A DNA stretch of 64,000 nt, taken from contig ML677366.1 of assembly GCA_007922305.1 (NCBI GenBank), positions 11,593,132-11,657,131 of the forward strand. The letters are read 5' to 3'. The notes beneath the pieces are model-generated. The model was not told where the DNA came from, ran no database searches, and saw nothing but the letters and a program-made list of their open reading frames with translations. Below, piece by piece: positions 47,771-60,506 of this stretch. Made by a program: the position numbers and the translations under genes. Numbering within the stretch: the first letter of the stretch is position 1; the number at the start of each line of letters is the position of its first letter. The DNA is from Dermatemys mawii (Eukaryota > Chordata > Testudines > Dermatemydidae).

Positions 47771-50317
47771 ACCAAGGTAGCCAAAAGATTTAAAAGTAGA
47801 TTAGCTTGGTCAGCTAATGGAAGAAAACTGAAAACTCTACAAAAATGTAGAGGCGACGAAACCAGTACAGTGTACTGTAACAATATCACTTCTTGACTTG
47901 TACCATGTTCTTTAATTGATGCATCTAAAGGGGTGAAAGGGTTTACATGGTGTTTTTAATGGCAGGTGATCACATGTTCAATTGAAGGAATGTGACTGGA
48001 TCCTATCGATTATCTAAGGTGACCTCCACCTCGTGCATTTTGCATCCTTGTTTGTTTCACCTCTGTCCTTGGAGAGTTACGTCATAAGAGGAAAACCATT
48101 CTCCAGCATCCAGAAATTTTCTTTAAAGTAAACATTCTTTATGCCATAATGAGTTACTCATTAATCCACCATGGCCTCAAGAATTGTCTAATACTTAGTG
48201 CAGAATGTGCATAATCAAGGATTACCCCTGTCAACAAAATATTCCAAACATGGAATTGATTGCAATTGCCTTTTAATTATACGTTTTTTTTATTATTGCA
48301 AGTGTACTGTATCTTTCTGAAGAACATAGCTACGCTGCTATCCTAGTTAGGATTGTTATTTACTTTTCATAATAGCACAGGTAGAACTGTCAAGATTGAA
48401 ACTCTCATTATTCTTACATCTGGAAATATGATCAATTTAATTAAAATATCCTCTTCTAAAAAGTGAAACACACAAAATATAATTGGAGGAATGGCTGTAG
48501 TTTACTATTTTATATGAGCAAAAAGAAAATTAACTGAATAGTGTATCAAGAACCAGAACATCATGTGCTGAAAGATAAAGCGTTGCTTGTGTTATATTGG
48601 AAGGGCCAGACAGACAAAACCTAGACGGGATCTGCTATGGCTCAGAAAGAAAGGATTTGAAAGTTAATCCTTGAGTGAAATATCAATAAAAAACAGATTC
48701 CCTTCTTAAATTTCTTGTAAGTAATATTGTGAAAAATCTTTGCACATATAGAAGGTTTTCTTTCCATTCTGATGGGTGGTAAACTAATGACAAAGATTCA
48801 ACCCTATGATTAAAGTTTGAGAAATGAGGGATATTTTGCATACTGACTTCTTTCAAAGCAGTACATCCAGTAGTACCTTCAATAGCTTTGTAAAACTTCT
48901 GGAGATTCCTGGTGGCCACTGAACAGGACTGAGACAAGATAACTCCTCACTGAGAGGATAAAGAGAAACCATTCTGAGAGCCAAACAATGTTCCTCTTTA
49001 TAAACTACAGAACACTGGGTCTTGGTTTTGGACCGGTGACTCAAAGCCTGCCCCTATTTGACAAAGAACTTGAACATGGCCTAAACTTTAGGCACATGCT
49101 TAAGTCCCATTGACTTCAAGAATTTGTATCTCTTTCCAGGAACTCTGCATGATAAACATTCATTTGCAATATTTTCTTAAGAAAAATGCACAGACCCATG
49201 GTGTGAGCTAGTCAGGAATGAGGGGAAAGTCTAGAACAAAATAGTTTAACTCTTATTAAGTCTGCGCATCATCTGAAATTATCCAAATAATTTGTTTGAC
49301 TAGAATTGCATTTGATAACCAAGCATACAAAATCACCAATATATAATTGTCCTCAATCATGTAAATGCATAATGCAACATTAGTGTCAGAGTGGCAAGGA
49401 GAGATACCCCTTTAAAAGCTTTTGTTTTTAAATACTAGAAGGAAAGAAAAATTAGAAGAGACAATATGACATGGGGAAAAGAGAGAAATGTTACAAGACT
49501 AGAATAATGAGAATCATTTAGAAGCAACTGACCCTTGTCCAAGTGCATAAAATAGATGTGGTTAATATGACCAGCAAGATACATTTTATAGGTCTTGATG
49601 AGTCAATCACCTATGTGAATGTACTCAAAGTAAAGTATAAAAGGTTACCAGATTTAAATGTGCTTTGCTGGATTATGCAAAAGCAAACATTTTGAATATA
49701 GCTATTTCCGGAATAGATTATACCCATTGCTGTATGAATGACATTGTCCTGATAAGAACAGATTCAGCCATCAATAGAAATTAAAAGGAGATAATATGCA
49801 AACACAGTGCACTTCTCTGTACTGTTATATTTGCATCAGCAAAGTATGTTCTGGTGGCATTTCCTGATTCAAAGGAAGAAGCAATCATGTGGATTGGGGG
49901 TAGAAATTGGGATGGGAATTGATGGGTGTGAAATCATTTTAACCTTATTCCCACAAAAAAGGAAGGGGTCTTACTGAGGAGCTTGTCTTGATTGTGCCTG
50001 TATACTCCTTTCTCAAGCTGAGACAAGAGAAGTCTCTCTGGTGATACCACTACACGACAGAATATTGTGACAGCAGCAAAACAGACATGGGTAGTGGTTG
50101 AAAGGGATGGTGGGCTTTCTGGATCAGTGGGCATTGTTCTTATTGTAATTTGGGTTCTTTCAGGTTCAGAGGCTTAACATCTTCCACATGTTCTGATATT
50201 TTCCCTTGAACCCTTTCTGTGGAGTAGCTCCCAGTAGTGCTTTAACTACAGACTTTCATATTCCTTTGTAGTCTATTCTCTAACATTTACCTCCTTTTAT
50301 ATGGTGTTTTTTTTTCT

Positions 50318-50860
50318 TTTCGAGCGAAAGGTTTATTTGTCTTCCAGCCTTCAGCTGAGAGTGGCCAACCATTAAGCCCTCTTTGGCTGATACGAGTTCA
50401 ATATGTGGCCACATTTGAAGGGTCACTCCCCAAGGCTTCCAAGAAGGTGATCCAATCAATCCTTGATGACGGCACAACAACGGCCAGGGTGACCCTCCAT
50501 GCAGCGTCAGATGCTGCTGCCCGCACCATGGCTTCCGCTATCACCATGCAGTGAGCCTCTTGGCTGCTCCTCTCTGGGTTGTACACTGAGGCTCAGCAGT
50601 CAATGCAGGACCTGCCCTTCAATGGCTGCGCCATTATCAGTTTGTGGTCCTCCTGTTCGTCCTGGAGACAGCACTGCATGTTTACCAAGTGCCTGTCAGT
50701 GGTAGCGGCTTACTTCAGACACCAGAGTATTCAGATCGGCCCATACCTCGAGGACTGGCTCCTCAAGGGCAGCTCTAGGTCTCAAGTCTAAAGGGGTGTC
50801 ACGGTGCTTCAGGCCACATGCCGCTCTCTGGGCCTAATGGCTCCAGAGAGGGAAAGAGAA
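50318..50860 (+). pseudogene. DIRS-type retrotransposon fossil: Gag end joined to RT
   Basis: A decayed fragment in mixed + frames. The first part reads as the C-terminal Gag-like region of turtle DIRS elements (VANH, then RVTLHAASDAAARTMAS and QDLPFNG). It passes directly into reverse-transcriptase-like sequence with HYQFVV, FTKCLSVVAAYFR and IQIGPYLEDWLLKGSSRS, where the RT catalytic YLDDWL-type motif appears as YLEDWL, so the first catalytic aspartate is changed. The intervening protease/RT N-terminal part is missing, which implies an internal deletion. GC content is above its surroundings. The family call rests on memory of DIRS-type proteins with PYLDDWL. It is not functional. Confidence 0.7.
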
Positions 50861-53800
50861 GACACTGTTGGGGGTGGGCAGTTGAGACTCCTGATGTCAG
50901 CTCAGCTCAGCTCCCTGCCTGGCCAGCTCCTTCCCTGCTAGGCTCTGCAGTAAAGTAACTGTGTGGAATACATCATTTTTCCTGTGTCAACAGCATAGCA
51001 TTGTGCACATGGCCGTATCATTTTATTGCAACTAAAAACCATTATGAACCTGGACATTGAAGGAAAACCTTTTTCAGAACAAAATGCAAGATATCTTTGG
51101 CAATGGGAGGAGAAAAGGGAAAGTTGCAAGCAAAATAAGATTATTTTTTGTATGATCTCTGCCCCCTAGTCCATCCATCTCAAATCTACTGCTTAATAAA
51201 AGATTCTGGCTGAGATATCAAAGGCACTCCGAGTTCCCTTTAAAATAAGGCATTTCAGTCCCTTACATTGCTTAGAAAATTACAAAGTATAAAATTAAAA
51301 ATATTACAAACAAATTAATTATTTAAAGCTGAGATGGTGTTTCATCTCTCACCACTTTAAGGCACAATGTCCCTCTGTCTTGACTCTCCTCTTCTAACAT
51401 TGCCAGTTCAGGTGGTCATCTGGGACTTACTGATCCGTGATAACATGTTTTCATTTCCCTGCCCCACTGATGTGTGAGGTTTGAGCTTAGTGAGAGGGCA
51501 GTTTCCCACAAAGGGAAGGGTGCAGGGGTGGAAGCCAGATTTGATGGGGAGTTCCACAGTCACTCACTCTGTACCTCTTCATAGGAAGTGTAGTTTTTGT
51601 TTTTTCCCCCTCCTTTCAATCAAGGTAATTAAAAATGAAGTCCCTGGCTCAGGGAACAGCATGTATGTTTCAGATCTGTCATATTCAAGCATTTTCTTCC
51701 TCAGTGGCTATTTGTTACTGGTTAAAAGCACCTAGAACCTTAATCCTGTCAGTTAACAAACTGAGTTTGACAGTTTTTGTGGAAAGTTGATCCTTAGTTA
51801 CCCAGCTAAACTGCCTGCTTATTTATCTGCTACACCTGCCAAAAACAAAAAAAACAACCAACCCTGCACTTTAAAATCTTGCATTCCTTGCCAGCTGGAT
51901 TAAAGTGCTCTTTCATTATGGGGCACTAATCATATGTTTTAAACCTTGCCTATTACTAGGAGACATAGAAGGAACAAAATAGCCTTGACCTCCCAGTATT
52001 GCATGTACTTTATTTCTGTAATTCTCTAATTGCAAAGGGCTTTGTGTTACCACTTTATGGGCTGCCTGGTGATTCTGCAGACTCCTGCTAAATTTTTGCT
52101 TTCAGCCATTTATTATGGAAAACAGCTCCAGCTAATCCATGCTAAAGGTTGAGTAACTCTTCCATGCTTGGGATGGGCATTCTGCACCATGCCAACCTGT
52201 TCAAACAAACCTCTGCCTGAATTTTTGAAGTCCAGTGCCCTAAGATTCCCCTGTTGGTAGGCCAAAAAACAAACAAACAAAAACAAAAAAACCCAAAAAC
52301 CCCCACTTCATTTCTTTGCCTTCCTCCTTTCCCCCCCACTCCTCACAAGGTCTGATGCAAACGGGCTATAAACTTCCTTTGAGCTGCTGTCACAGTGACA
52401 GATGCATTTTTATTTTGGAAAGTTAAGCCAGTTCACAGATGGCACATCCCTTTTAACACTAGCCATGTAAGTTCTGTATCGTCTGTCGCTGAAAATGTGT
52501 TCAGCTAAGACCCCCTGCCCTGAGCACTCACGGAGGTTGTGTATTCAGTACTTTGTCTCTTGGCAGCCATCATTCATGCTTGTCTATTAGGATGGCTTGA
52601 TGCCAGTTCACACGGTAGTCAGATTCTCAGGGTCTGAGGCTGGATGGTGAATTGTTTTTTGTTGAATGTGCTCGACGTGGCAAGTGCCATCTCTTCTGGT
52701 AGAAGACGGCACTCTCTGATGTTGGTACTTAGAGACACTAATGTAGCATATATGGATTCTTGCATGTAAGGGTGGTATCCAAACACAGGGAACAGAAGAT
52801 CTTGGATTTGTCTATGTGACTTGCTGCTTGGAAGATGGTTTATATTGTAATCAGTTGGATACAATTTTCAGAAAAGACTTAGGCATGGAAGAAGACTGTC
52901 ATTTTTAAAAATGGGACTTGGACTCCTAAATCACGTAGGTGCTTTTGAAAATTTTACCCATTTTTTAACAAGACTGATAGAAACGGTCTTGGGAGAAGTA
53001 TCATAGATGCCTCAGTTCAGTACAGGAAGAAGCTATGCTTGTATGATTTATACCACTGTAACAGCTTCCACAATAAGAGGGTTGTGTTGTTTTACTATAG
53101 TAGTGCAATTAAAGTGGTACAATATTTATGTGTAGGCAAGCCCCTAGGAAGGTCATTTTTGAGTCTACTGTTCTCCTCTCTGGAAAAGTTCCTCCCACAG
53201 CAACTTTTCTGCTGTCTCCTCAGGCCTCATTTCCCTTCCTGTACAGTCAACTATCTTTTTTTCTGGGTTTATGATGATTGTGATGACCTCTGATCAGATA
53301 CCTTGCCTTCTCATTTGTCTTTCAAGTGCCATGCTGTAGCATGTTCTACTTATGTCCCTCTCTTCACTCTTTCACGGGCTACCAATATTGTCTCTGAGCA
53401 ACCTCGGTTATGTCCGTCCTCTAATCAGCTGGAACCACCATTCACACATGCTTGTCTATGCAGGAGGGTGTGATTTTCCTTTACTGTGATCAGAAGGAGG
53501 CTGGGAATGGGGTGGTGTGTAATGGGTATGTGCGGGGGAGCGAGAAAGCTGGTTGCCAAAGCCCTAATTCAGAATTATATGGTAGATTGTGCCATGAAGC
53601 TTTTGGTACTTGAATACAGATTAGGCTCTGCAGGAGCTAAGCCAACCAAGAAACTCAGCAAAAGCTACATGGCAAAAAGCAGAGAAATCACTGTTTTGTT
53701 TTGCTTTTTGACTAAATGCCTTAATGATGTCCGTTAAAACCCAGCTGAACAAAGGAATTAGCAGTTTGTACTGTGGCATCCTTCAGAAATGTGCTTGATT

Positions 53801-54741
53801 AAATCTTAGAATCATTATGCACTCACATAATAAGCTGATCTATTGGTTTGGTTGTCAACCAAATTAATAAGCCTATACATTTTTACTACAATATTCAGGG
53901 TGTTTCACTGAATCCGTTCACTCATTTGGTTTAGTGCAGGGTGCCCTTTAAAACTACGCCAGTCAATACTGAATCCCTTTGTTAATTTTCAAGAACAAAT
54001 CTTTAGGGTTTTGGTTTTTTTTAACCTCTTCTTGCAGATTTTAAAGTCCAAATGTCCATCTTCTGGGTACAGATATCACAAATGCTTTGATCTCCAAAGA
54101 CTGTATTTCACAGTGCATCTGGAGCTCATTTCTGGCTGTGGCTGTTCAGAGCAAGGTTCTAGGGCTTCAGTTCTTTGAATAAGGATTTATTTTTCAGAGA
54201 TGAAAGCTTAGACAATGATTTTTTTAAAATCCAATTATAAGACCATGGCTGTTAAATGTAAAAGATAGTGAGGGAATACACCCATCTTAGAAATGCTGCT
54301 ATTCAGAATTATACAGCTTCTGTGTAATGCTGTGTCTGCTGAGATGGGAACCATAAAAGCTGATCTAAGGCTTAATCAAATTAGAAAGAAAAGAAAGTCC
54401 TCACTTTTTGCTTTCTTTGAGAAAGTGTAGACTGTCTTCTTTGTATACCTGCTCCAGATTTATGCCTTCAGTTTAGCATTTTTGCTGTGCTGAGGGAGGA
54501 ATCTCTGTTATTAAACATCAAATTTGGCAGTGCCAAAAAGTTGATTCAATCTTAAGTGAGAGAAGAGTACCAGCACGTACAAACACAGCCTACTTGAACT
54601 TACTGAGCTTCTATTTAGATGTAGTTAAATACTCTTGATATCAAGTCCATCTAGGAACTTCCCCTTTTCTCATTGGTTTCTGCAGTGGGTCTGATCCTGA
54701 GAGATCCTGAGCACTCACAAGTTCCATTAAAGTTACTCTGG

Positions 54742-55436
54742 TAGGGTCCTACCAAATTCGTGGCCCATTTTAGTCAATTTCACAGTTCTAGGAATATAAA
54801 AATCATAAATTTCATGATTTCAGCTATTTAAATCTGAAATTTCATGATGTTGCAATTGTAGGGGGCCTGACCCAAAAAGGAGTTGTAGGAGGGTTGCAAA
54901 GTTACTGTAGAGGGGTTGCGATACTGTTACCCTTAGGCGGCACTGCCTTCAGAGCTGGGTAGCTAGAGAGCAGCAGCTGCTTGTCAGGAATCCAGCTCTG
55001 CAAGCAGCAACACAGAAATAAGGATGATATGGCATGGTATTGCCATATCACTGCAGTCTGCAGAGCTGGGCCCTCAGTAAGCAGCCAGCACTCCCCAGCT
55101 ACCCAGTTCTGATGGCAGCAGTGCAGGATCAAGGGGGGCATGGTATGGTGTTGCCACTCTTATTTCTCTGCTGCTGCTGGTGGACTGTTGCCTTCAGAGC
55201 TGGGTGCCTGGCCAACAGCTGCTGCTCTCCAACTTCCCAGCTCAGAGGGCAGCACAGAAGTAAGGATAGCAATACTGTGGACCCCCCTGCCCAAAAATAA
55301 CTTTGCAACACCCCTGTGATTCCTTTTTGGGTTAGGACCCCTGTAAATTCTGTATGGTATAGGGTAAAAGCATACAAAGACCAGATTTCCCGGTCCGTTA
55401 CGCCTTTTTCATGGCCGTGAATTTGGTAGGGCCCTA
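54742..55436. mobile_element. 695-bp hAT-type non-autonomous element, palindromic
   Basis: The ends are tagggtcctaccaaattcgt and the inverted gaatttggtagggccctac. The inside is largely inverted: ggcctgacccaaaaaggagt against cctttttgggttaggacccc, and repeated ctgccttcagagctgggtag blocks in both directions. The flanking 8-mers tactctgg and cactggtg agree only partly. No transposase is present. The 79- to 123-codon frames across it are artefacts of the repeats. Confidence 0.8.
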
Positions 55437-55677
55437 CACTGGTGATCCTCTTGCTGTGAGGTGCCCGCCTCTTCTGAATGTGAACAGCCAGACTTTGCAT
55501 ATGTTTTTCCAGGTGCTTCAGTGTTTAGGTTGCCTGGCTTTTTGGCTCTGAGAGATTGCTAGTTTCGTGCCAACCATTGTACTGTATTTTGCATCAGTGT
55601 GGCTCAACTCCAGTAGCTGGGATGTTGGGAAGTAGCATGTTTGCATGTTTCATTTTCTTTTTTGTTTTTCTTCCCAG

Positions 55678-55861
55678 AGAGTAGCCCCCGGGAGACGTTG
55701 TTGCATTTTGCAGTGAGGCTGGGCCTTCTGAGGTTAACATGGCTTCTGCTACAGCAGCCAGGTGGAAGAGGAGCTCTTTGCATCCACAACAGCGAAGGGG
55801 CGACACCTGTGAGCTTGGCCTTGGAGCGGGGCTATCAGAAACTGCATCAGCTTTTGACAGA
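55678..55861 (+). CDS. AKAP13: AKAP13 fourth coding exon (residues 159-219, ankyrin-like)
   Basis: A 184-bp exon after ttcttcccag and before the donor gtaaga. It completes a glutamate codon (phase 1 entry) and leaves at phase 2. It encodes ESSPRETLLHFAVRLGLLRL, then TWLLLQQPGGRGALCIHN and EGATPVSLALERGYQKLHQ, ending LLTE. The ETLLHFAVRLGL and EGATPVSLALERGY segments are two ankyrin-repeat-like helices, conserved in AKAP13 and its paralogue ARHGEF28. The frame stays open. The next exon is expected beyond the right edge. Confidence 0.97.
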
Positions 55862-57767
55862 GTAAGAATCATTTTTCTGAGTTCCTGTGTTGGCTTTCCA
55901 TCCCCTGCAGCATCCTTGCCTATATTGTGCATAGTTATTTGAATAACACAAATCCAAGTACTGTTCTTTGTAATTAGGTTCAGTGTTTGTTGTTAACTCT
56001 TTATTTTTGCCTTTGTTTCTGAAAAAGGTTGGGCAGGACCTCAAGGTTTACGGGAAATGCAATAATCATGTTATAGTCTCATTTCTGTTTTTGTTGCACA
56101 GTCTTCTGTTTACAGCTGTTACGTCATTTTTTGTAACAGTAGTTAGAGTTAAACCTTATGCAAACACAAGTGAAGAAGTTTTTCCTTGCACAAGTGCCAG
56201 ATCCCCCAGTGGAAAGCTGATATTGGGAGTTTGGGTGAGGTTTTTTGTTTTTCTTTCTATTAAATAATATTCTCTACCAGTTTTTGCTTAAAACAAGCCA
56301 TGCTGATTCTATAGAGTAAAATATCATCATTTATGGAAAAGATATGTAACCCTGAAGGTCTGGGCTGAAATTAACTTGTGTGTTCACAAACCTCTCATTC
56401 TGTTTTTAAAGACATACTGACTAGTCCCAAGTGACCAATCCTGTATGCGTTTTCACATTATTTTCTTTATTGAAGTGTTTTACAAGAATGTTTGGGAGCA
56501 CTGGAAGTTATTTTTGATAATAGTATATTGAGAGATCTAGTTTTGAATGCCAAGGGTGATATACTTATTTAATCTGTTTGCTTTGAGTGGAATGTTTGTC
56601 AAAGCAGGAGAAGAGGTTTTAACCAGTTGCACATTTAATCTGTATTGTTATCCATTTTCCTTACCTTGATATCTTGTCATCTTAAGCTCTTCTGTCATTA
56701 ACTTTCCTTTTCTGCTCAGAATTTTTAGACTCCTTTTAAATCTGCATTCAGTTGCCCAATGCCATGTATTGTGCTAATGTTATTAAATACCAGTGCATGT
56801 TATTGGGCATTATGTCTTTGCTCTCTATTATTAGTACTACTACTATTGTTGTTGTTGTTGTTTTAGGAGATGAGGGAGAATAGTTCTCAAAGCTGAAAGT
56901 CAGTCTTGTGATATATGTTGTTGAAGTTGTTGAATTTAATCTTCCATCTCGCAAGTTTCAAAATTTTCTATCAACATCATGTTCAAGTATAGAGAGGGGG
57001 AAAAAAAGCTTTGCATTAAGTTTTCATATAATACCCATCCTGTGGCAATAATGTGGCGTCATGGTGGGCATTACACCAGCTTTCTTTCCCACGTGATCTT
57101 TTGATATATGAATAATTCTGTGACAATGTTCAATCCCAATAATACTCTGATACCCACACATCTCCTGTCTATATACTGTATTAAGGTTGGAATAAATGGA
57201 TCAATCCTATAATGTGGTTCGTTAACCATGAAATAAGGTGAAACTCTTAAGTGTTTAGATGGTTTGCAACAGAACAGGATAGTCAAGAAAGACAGGGTGC
57301 AGTCAAGAAAATTACATCAGTCAAAACTCGAGTGTATAGCTTGCAGCAAGTATTATAAATACTGTTATTACCCAGATAGGAGCAGAACTGGTAATTTAGT
57401 AAAAATGGGGAAATAAAGCTATTACAATAGCCGCATGGTGTACTTGAGGAATATTTCACAACTGGTTCAAGTATTGGAGTGTCAGATCTCTGTTGGAGTG
57501 AAAACTAAAATTTCTGAGTTCTTGGCTTTTTGGCAGTATCCCCCTAGTGTTACTGTTTTTCCCTGGAAGTGACTCTGACCTAAGACAAGAGGCTTTGTGA
57601 TGGACTTGTAGTTCACCTGTGAAAATAAAAGACCAAATTCCAGTTATGCTACCAATATGATCTGAATTCCTGTTATCCATATCATTTCCTCAAAACATTA
57701 TTTAGCTTCAGCTACAAGATACTGAATCCTGCTCTTAGCATGGCTGGTGAGGACGTAAAGTGTGTGG

Positions 57768-57890
57768 CTATATTATTATCTGTACTACTGTAGAGCCTGT
57801 GAAGCTTAGTCATGGGCCAGGGCCCCCTTGTGTTAAAACAAACATTACAAAAAAGACAGTCCCTGCCCCAAAGAGAATCAAGGCCTTGTG
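57768..57890 (-). mobile_element. L3/CR1-type ancient repeat tail
   Basis: tattattatctgtactactg, tagagcctgtgaagcttag, tcatgggccagggccccctt and agacagtccctgccccaaag are the inverted form of the family at 46135-46280. Confidence 0.7.
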
Positions 57891-58001
57891 TACATGGAGG
57901 GATTAGTTTGCACTGAATTGACACTCGTTGGCCTGCAGTATGTAAGCCATACTAATAATGTGCACACAGGAGAGCTGTGCCCTTTTTCAATTTATATCAT
58001 T

Positions 58002-58253
58002 GGGTAGGTCTACCTAGGCAGTGAGACTTTGAGCCCAGGTCAACAGACTTGGGCTCATGTTACTATGATAAAAATAGCTGTGTAAATGTTGCGACTTGGG
58101 CTCTGAAGCCTGGAGAGAGGTTGGCTTCAGAGTCTAAGTCCCAGCCCCAGAATCCACACATCTATTTTTAGTGAGGCAGCATGAGTCCCATCAGCCTGAA
58201 TCTGTTGACTTGGGCTTGAAGACTCATTGCTGCTTGCTGTGTAGATATATCCA
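58002..58253. mobile_element. MITE with gggtaggtctac ends
   Basis: The left end gggtaggtctacctagg and right end gtgtagatatatcc are imperfect inverted repeats. Inside, gacttgggct occurs in both orientations (ttgagcccaggtcaacagac against ctgttgacttgggcttgaag). It is probably a Harbinger-like turtle MITE, old. Confidence 0.6.
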
Positions 58254-58929
58254 CTGGGTACATGGTGTGGGCTTGATGTGTACTAAGTGTGTTGTATTCT
58301 TGGATGTTATCCCATGGTCCTTTTTGCTTTACTGTTGAGCTGTGTGTGCTCTTGCATTTTCCTCACTGCGTGTTGTGGGATGCTTAGCAGAAGTTCATGG
58401 AATTCCGGGACATGTGGTCAGATTAAAAAAATCCCATGATTCCTCTCTCTCTGTCCCTTGATTCCGCCCTGTTTATGAAAAAAAGCTTTTCCTTTTTAAT
58501 CTGTTGCAGTTCTTTATAAAAACAGCCTTAACATTTTCTTTCCTGGACTCCAGGAGAGTTGTTGTTTTCTTATGTTAACTGGTCCCTGCATCATCTCTCT
58601 TGATATGAGAGGTGTAAGCACAGTTTCTTCAAGAGTGGGTTAGAACAGACTGCGCACTAAAATGAAGTGGGATCTTACTGGAAGTGTGATGAATAAGTCA
58701 TAAATCACCCCCGTGAACCTTTGTTTTATCTATAAATAAGGTTTTCAGAATAAACCTGGCCTCTCTCCTTGTGAAAATGCAATAATCTATTGCCTGAGGC
58801 AGTAATATTTTCCAAAACATCCCATCAGGATCCTCCATTACTGGAGATCATCTGCATTTGCTAAGTCTCTGTCTATTTATTAATCATTTTAAATACATCT
58901 CTCTAACTTGCAAGGTACAAACCTGTGAC

Positions 58930-59720
58930 CAAATAATGATCCTTCCCTTTCTGAAAACAGCTAGGAAAATAGGCCAGCCTTGAAAGCCAGCTGTCTTATA
59001 GCAGTGGTGGGAGTGAATTCCAAATTCGAAGGTCCTTCATTGAGAATAGCTTGCCAGCAGCCCTTTCATGTTTAATTCTGGCCACTGTTAGCTTGAGAGC
59101 CTCAGCTAACCTCAATGGCCATGTTGTCATGCAGAGGGAGAGATGACCTCTGTAGGAATGTGCTTCCCAGTGTCGGTAAACAAACGTGCTAGTTTGTGCA
59201 ACCTTGTGCCCTAAAAATAGCAGTGTGGCTGTGGTGGCACAGGCAGCTCCTTGGGCTAGCTGCCGGAGTCTGAACCTGCCCAACCCCCTGAATATGTAGG
59301 CGGGTGGCTAGCTGAAACAGCTGTCTATATTGGCCATACTGCTGTTTTTAGCATGCTAGCTTGAGCACAGCTAGTGTGTGTTTGTCTACCTGTGCTGGGA
59401 GGCATGCTCCTAGTTTGTGTGTAGATTATACCCTGAAAGCCAGCTCACCCTGGAACATAGGGGTTGCCTGCTTCCTGGCCGTAGCTTGGCTGTGTCAGAG
59501 GACAGCTGCATTTGATACTAGCTGATGTTTCCAAATAGAGTGCAGTGTAGTTATCCAGGCTATCAGGTCCATGTTCTTCATTGCTTAGTGAGGCAGGTAT
59601 AGGAGGAGAGTCCAAGGACTAGCTGATATAAAATGTAGCGGCTGAAATTGTGAATGGCAAAGACTAGAGCAAGGGGAAGATCACCCAGGCCACTTTGCAG
59701 GACTTCTCGTTGTATCATCT
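58930..59720. repeat. Uncertain old interspersed repeat with a MITE inside
   Basis: An antisense 95-codon frame (59283-58996) and flanking blocks such as gtagttatccaggctatcag look like a diverged LINE or SINE I cannot name. A MITE-like piece at about 59300-59440 (gcatgctagcttgagcacag, gtgtgtagattatacc) interrupts it. I do not regard the frame as a gene: there is no splice context, and its composition follows the repeat. Confidence 0.35.
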
Positions 59721-60506
59721 CCACTTCTTATTATTGTCCTTGAATATGTTTGGTAATGCTGCACAATTGTTGTTGACTGTTTTTAAAATCTGACATACTG
59801 TTGTGTATTTGGGTCTATAAACAACCTAACAATGCCACCTTCATAATCTGATTTGCTTCGTAATAGCCTAAATCTCTTAGTCTAATGACTGAAAAATACA
59901 AAAATCTTCGGGTAGCTACACACGTGGAATCTGTCAGCAGCTAATATTGAGTGTGGTACCATAAAGAAAGAAGTAGGTGAGAAGGATGAAAAGACCCACA
60001 AGGAATGCACATTATTTTTTCTGTCTAGCTCTTATTTTTGTATGCTTATGAGAGAAGGAGAGATTTAAAGCTTAAGTCATCACTAATTTCTCCTAGAAAT
60101 TTGCAGGATTTTCATTTGAGTCAGTTCTGTGTCTGTGCCGCTCTCACTGTTTGGTGGGTTTTTTCCCTTCTCTATTATTAATAAAGTCATCGGTGCAGCT
60201 AAGGGATCAGAGGGAGAGTTACTCTTCCTTAAAATGTTCTGAAAATAGCCAGGTGGCTCAGCTTGTGAAGATGTAAATCAGTGCACAGAGAGGCAGGACC
60301 AAGTGTGGTTCTTGTCAGAAAATTGATGTAATTTCCAAGTTCATACTGACCCAGACCCAACTAACATAAAAGAAAAAATAAATCTCATGACTAATAAGAG
60401 GTCTTGTGAGCATTTTGCAATCCTTGATCTAAAGTACGTAAGTGATGAGGTCTGTGCTGTTGTCTCAATGAGAGAGGTACTTTTCTAGATATCGATTAAT
60501 TTAGAC

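Larger units (their letters stand above)
42104..55677 (+). other. AKAP13: AKAP13 intron C (13.6 kb)
   Basis: Phase-1 intron from gtgaga to a strong pyrimidine tract and ttcccag. It is less repeat-dense than introns A and B. Nothing was recognised in about 42110-43240, 43290-45730, 46290-47600, 47780-50310 and 50870-54730, apart from old sauropsid-type fragments such as acatgcttaagtcccattga near 49095. Confidence 0.85.

Noticed and set aside
55129..55500. 123-codon antisense frame close to the fourth exon
   Set aside because: Overlaps the palindromic hAT element; reading follows its repeats.
55594..55932. 112-codon antisense frame opposite the fourth AKAP13 exon
   Set aside because: It is the shadow of the real exon on the other strand.
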